Shown here: positions 62,601 through 64,000 of the stretch, in pieces
Position numbering within the stretch: position 1 is the stretch's first letter
How the letters are laid out: the number at the start of each line of letters is the position of its first letter
Assembly: GCF_000002865.3 (NCBI RefSeq)
Contig: NW_001865060.1
Span: 589,290-653,289 of the forward strand
From: Monosiga brevicollis MX1
Taxonomy: Eukaryota > Opisthokonta > Choanoflagellata > Craspedida > Salpingoecidae
Length of the DNA stretch: 64,000 bases
Direction: 5' to 3'
The notes under the pieces: model-generated
Told to the model about the DNA's origin: nothing
What the model saw: only the letters and a program-made list of their open reading frames with translations
Database searches by the model: none
Made by a program: the position numbers and the translations under genes

Positions 62601-64000
62601 TCGGGCTTGTCTACAGATGAGGGCTTCCGACTTCAACAGGCACCACGCTCCTCCCAGCCTCACCACGAATATCTCGAACTGCAGCAAAACGCTCTGCGCC
62701 AACACTTTCAAGACCTCCAGCGCAACGATGGGCTTCAGAGTGAATTCGCCACCATCGAGGCCGCAGACGTTCGTAACACTAGCGTGGCTGCTAAGCGCGA
62801 CGCCAATACTCATAAGCATCGCTACTCCAACATCTTTGCCTATGACCACACACGAGTGCGTGTAACCCCTGACGATGCCGCACTCAGATCAGACCCGGCT
62901 CCAAATGGTGATCTGACCACCGATGAGGGACTGGATGTGATCAACACCGACTACATTGACGCTAATTTTATCGCTGGCGTCAGCGGTAAAGCCGAGTACA
63001 TCGTCACCGAGGCCCCCATACCGGCAACCATGAATATCTTTTGGCGGATGGTGTTTGAGCAGGGTGTGTCTGCTATCGTGGTTCTGACTCGTGAACTTGA
63101 GGCCGGGCGCCTCAGATGCCATCGCTACTGGCCCGAGGAAGGCCAGAGCACCATCTATGCTGACATCACGGTCACAACCACTGCGTGGCGTGAGCAGCCG
63201 CGCAGTGCGCGTCGCACCCTGCGCCTCGAAAGACCTGGGTGTGAACCGCGGCGCATTGAGCAACTTTTGTTCACAGCATGGCCCGAAACTGGCGTGCCTG
63301 CGGACCCCAATGCCTTTCTCGACTTTCACCGTGAAGTCCAGCAGTGCACGCGACCCAATGGCAATTTGACGGCCCCAATGGTCGTACACTGTTCCTCGGG
63401 CGTGGGCCGTAGCGGTTGCTTTGTTGCCTTTGATCGTCTAGCTCAGAGTGCCGCTCGCCAGCTCACGCCTCTGTCGGTCAAAGCCACCATCCTCTCTCTG
63501 CGCCACGAACGCATGCTCATGGTACAGACCGTGCTTCAGTATGAGTTTGTGTACAAAGCTGTTCTGCGCTATCTGGATTTGGAGCTACAAAAGCACCGTA
63601 CAAACGTGGCGTCGTCTTCGGCCTCTGCCAACCCATCGGTACACCGCGGCAACGTCAGCGACCGTGGCGCCGAGGGTGCCAACTCACAAACCCGCCGCCG
63701 CCGTGCCAGTCAAGCGCTGGATGACGAAGCAGTCCTTCACACCGGACCTGGACCCAACGCGGCCACGGATCAGCAAGTTCAGCTTTTGCGACGCAAGCCC
63801 TTGAAGCGTTGGGATACAGACACGGTGGCCGGCTTTGTGCAATACATAGGGCTCCCCTCACTTGCCGTCGCAGTCCATCGCCTAGAGTTGACGGGCCGTG
63901 AGCTGGCGCGCCACCCCTCTCAAGTCGCGCAAGCTCTGTCCATCCATCGCTCAGCCGCTCGTGAGTACTTTCTGGCAGCGCTCCTCGCTGTGCAGCACGA
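59656..64000 (+). CDS. PDZ - protein tyrosine phosphatase - SAM protein (3' end outside window)
   Basis: Exons 59656-59665, 59802-59828, 60024-60094, 60184-60267, 60397-60678, 60761-60838, 60950-61562 and 61720 to beyond the edge. A long Ser/Pro-rich, charged N-terminal region includes a short coiled coil (LQLAKARREAAEKSRIEERE). Next come a PDZ domain (GPMGFTV, SMAESAGLQRQDVLVSING), another disordered acidic linker, and a PTP domain: HRYSNIFAYDHTRVRV, DYIDANFIAG, RCHRYWP, AWPETGVP and the active-site HCSSGVGRSG (63387-63416), with the Q-loop VQTVLQYEFVY. A SAM domain (GFVQYIGLPSLAVAVHRLELTGREL) follows to the window edge. The WPD general-acid Asp is Glu (WPE), so activity may be reduced. The 10-nt first exon is plausible, not proven. 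Confidence 0.88.

Overview
This window is nuclear DNA from a small-genome, intron-dense unicellular relative of animals. A choanoflagellate such as Monosiga brevicollis fits best; that is an inference from gene content and architecture, since no rRNA or other marker is present. The reasons are: 18 protein genes packed head-to-tail, head-to-head or tail-to-tail in 64 kb; 2 to about 25 short introns per gene (roughly 50-400 bp) with GT..AG ends; GC-rich coding DNA; many simple repeats; and animal-type genes (AKAP10, SARAF, CLIP3/4-type ankyrin/CAP-Gly protein, animal-type GDH with an antenna, ASPH, a PDZ-PTP-SAM phosphatase, GLUT-type transporter). I joined exons by hand from splice sites, reading phase and family similarity. 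For most genes every junction is phase-consistent and the total length divides by three, but nothing has been checked against transcripts.

Layout. 0.1-1.5 kb (+) anamorsin; 1.9-4.2 (-) metallo-beta-lactamase-fold hydrolase; 4.7-7.3 (-) ASPH-like TPR/beta-hydroxylase; 7.5-9.6 (-) SARAF; 10.6-13.2 (+) AKAP10-like RGS protein; 14.3-15.1 (+) Tim13; 16.1-19.4 (+) GALK2-type kinase; 19.9-23.2 (-) PX-BAR sorting nexin (SNX7/30 type), interrupted by an N gap; 23.9-24.5 (+) small secreted protein; 24.8-25.2 (+) doubtful ORF; 25.2-28.0 (-) F-box/LRR/zinc-finger protein; 29.1-35.4 (+) P5A ATPase (ATP13A1); 35.6-36.6 (-) short-chain dehydrogenase; 37.0-38.2 (+) Coa1/Tim21-like inner-membrane protein; 38.6-42.1 (+) an unrecognised protein of about 750-820 residues; 42.6-45.6 (-) MIC60; 46.0-48.7 (+) GLUT-type MFS transporter; 49.0-51.6 (-) glutamate dehydrogenase; 52.6-55.6 (-) ankyrin/CAP-Gly linker protein; 56.5-57.9 (-) PP1 catalytic subunit; 59.7 to the right edge (+) PDZ-PTP-SAM phosphatase, cut by the window end.

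The genes do not form one pathway. Mitochondrial functions recur (anamorsin, Tim13, Coa1/Tim21-like, MIC60, GDH), as do ER/endomembrane functions (ASPH, SARAF, P5A ATPase, sorting nexin) and signalling (AKAP10, PP1, PTP). Six pairs are divergent and share short intergenic regions, several carrying GA/CT or GT microsatellites. I saw no mobile element, CRISPR array, rRNA or tRNA. The best candidates for something undescribed are the unrecognised large protein at 38.6-42.1 kb, the F-box/LRR/zinc-finger fusion, and an organism-specific 5' splice-site preference (GTACGT or GTGCGT).
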